Assembly (NCBI GenBank): GCA_017999075.1
Contig: JAGOBX010000016.1
Span: forward strand, 1-17,423
Origin: JAGOBX01 sp017999075 [NCBI: Candidatus Babelota bacterium]
Lineage (GTDB): Bacteria > JAGOBX01
Length of the DNA: 17,423 nucleotides
Reading direction: 5' to 3'
Shown: in pieces, positions 16,666 through 17,423 of the stretch
How the letters are laid out: every line of letters begins with the position of its first letter
How positions within the stretch are numbered: position 1 is the first letter of the stretch
Translations under genes and position numbers: made by a program
Notes under the pieces: model-generated
The model's input: only the letters and a program-made list of their open reading frames with translations
What the model was told of the DNA's origin: nothing
Databases searched by the model: none

Positions 16666-17423
16666 ATGAAAAAAGGATTTTTGATTTTAACAGCGTTTTT
16701 TTTAATTGTAATTCCATCAATTTATGCAGAATCTGAAATTGAGTTCAACAATTCTTCTGCAAACAGCGTGGTTATTGCAGGAGACTGGAATGATTGGGCG
16801 GGATCTTCAAAAGGATCCCTTGATTTGAATACCCATAAAATGATAAAAGGAGAAGACGGGAAATGGCGTTATTCTCTTTCAGATGTCAGTCAGGGAATGC
16901 ATGAATATAAATATATAATTGATGGGAAATGGGAAGAAGGGCCTAATAGAAAAATTAATGTAACTCCTGCTCTTTTATCATCAAAATTATTGAATCAGTC
17001 ACCTGATATTTTAAAGCTGTCTTCAGGTACTGTATTTGAAATAGAAGCTCCGTCAGCGGGAAAAGTATCTGTGGCAGGAAGTTTCAATGACTGGAATATG
17101 AACGCCAATTTTCTTCAGAAAGATGCCGACGGAAAATGGAGAACGCGGTTGAATCTCAAACCCGGAACTTACGAATATAAGTTTTTACAGGACGGGGACT
17201 GGGATAAATTAAATAAGGATAATAGAAAGATTACAGTTAATGCCGGAGCAGAATCAGCCTTGCCGCTGCCTGCTTTGAATTCTTATTCTGAACCAGGTAC
17301 TGTATTTGAAATAGAAGCGCAGTCAGCCGGGAAAGTATCTGTGGCAGGAAGTTTCAATGACTGGAATATGAATGCAAATTTTCTTCAGAAAGATGCCGAC
17401 GGAAAATGGAGAACGCGTTTGAA
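16666..17423 (+). CDS. exported protein of tandem CBM48/AMPK-beta-like domains, 3' end outside window
   Basis: I translated 252 codons from ATG 16666 to the right edge without a stop. Residues 1-21 form a signal peptide, probably cut after SIYA, with no lipobox. Three domains of the glycogen-binding E-set family follow. Domain 1 (about 24-100) has Trp44, Lys82 and Trp89; domain 2 (about 121-192) has GSFNDW (Trp143), YEYKF (Lys172) and GDW (Trp179); domain 3 starts at about 211 (Trp233) and is cut. These match the AMPK-beta sugar contacts. Linkers are rich in Ser, Pro, Leu and Ala. No catalytic domain is visible, though one could follow. The gene starts 23 bases after the binding-protein stop, with a GAGG-type ribosome-binding site, so it is probably in the operon. 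I infer a periplasmic or secreted alpha-glucan binder; E-set domains also serve as protein contacts. Confidence 0.85.
   Translation, partial: MKKGFLILTAFFLIVIPSIYAESEIEFNNSSANSVVIAGDWNDWAGSSKGSLDLNTHKMIKGEDGKWRYSLSDVSQGMHEYKYIIDGKWEEGPNRKINVTPALLSSKLLNQSPDILKLSSGTVFEIEAPSAGKVSVAGSFNDWNMNANFLQKDADGKWRTRLNLKPGTYEYKFLQDGDWDKLNKDNRKITVNAGAESALPLPALNSYSEPGTVFEIEAQSAGKVSVAGSFNDWNMNANFLQKDADGKWRTRL
17024..17423 (+). repeat. near-identical 270-base tandem repeat inside the CBM-protein gene
   Basis: Bases 17024-17153 recur at 17294-17423, an offset of 270 bases or 90 codons. Comparing the two by eye gives seven differences over 130 bases (about 95% identity). Six are silent and one changes Pro129 to Gln219. 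The match begins abruptly at CAGGTACTG and runs to the window edge, so its full length is not seen. The first domain of the same protein is clearly diverged, so only domains 2 and 3 are recent copies. Confidence 0.95.

Overview
The window is AT-rich (about one third G+C by eye) and gene-dense. It looks like a Gram-negative, probably anaerobic bacterium: an RND inner-membrane exporter, a lipoprotein sugar-binding protein, a membrane pyrophosphatase and bacterial housekeeping genes occur together. The mix resembles uncultured lineages such as Elusimicrobiota or Omnitrophota, but that placement is a guess and no marker here fixes it. No rRNA, tRNA, CRISPR array, insertion sequence or phage gene was seen.

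Left part, minus strand (1-4653): a GAF-domain enzyme I of the phosphotransferase type (ptsP-like) runs off the left edge. Upstream of it, on the same strand, lies a complete ion-pumping pyrophosphatase gene (hppA). Each has its own near-consensus sigma70-type promoter, and a strong intrinsic terminator ends the hppA transcript.

Middle part, plus strand (4821-9157): truB, ribF, rpsO and pnp form a translation/RNA-metabolism cluster closed by an intrinsic terminator. The ribosome-binding site of pnp can pair with a C-rich stretch just upstream, so translational control of pnp is plausible.

Next (9235-12720): a promoter drives a two-gene operon of a small PII-like protein and a lone RND permease. 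No periplasmic adaptor or outer-membrane factor is adjacent.

Right part (12727-17423): a TTGACA-N17-TAAAAT promoter precedes a carbohydrate ABC uptake operon with two permeases, a lipoprotein binding protein and a secreted protein. This is the most unusual region. The second permease carries an extra block of about 170 residues in its first periplasmic loop, and that block contains a CBM48/AMPK-beta-like glycan-binding domain. The last gene, cut by the right edge, encodes an exported protein made of tandem domains of the same family, two of them nearly identical at DNA level. Together these suggest an alpha-glucan (glycogen, starch or maltodextrin) capture and import system with glycan-binding modules both on the transporter and on a separate exported protein. 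No ATPase or glycoside hydrolase gene is visible here.
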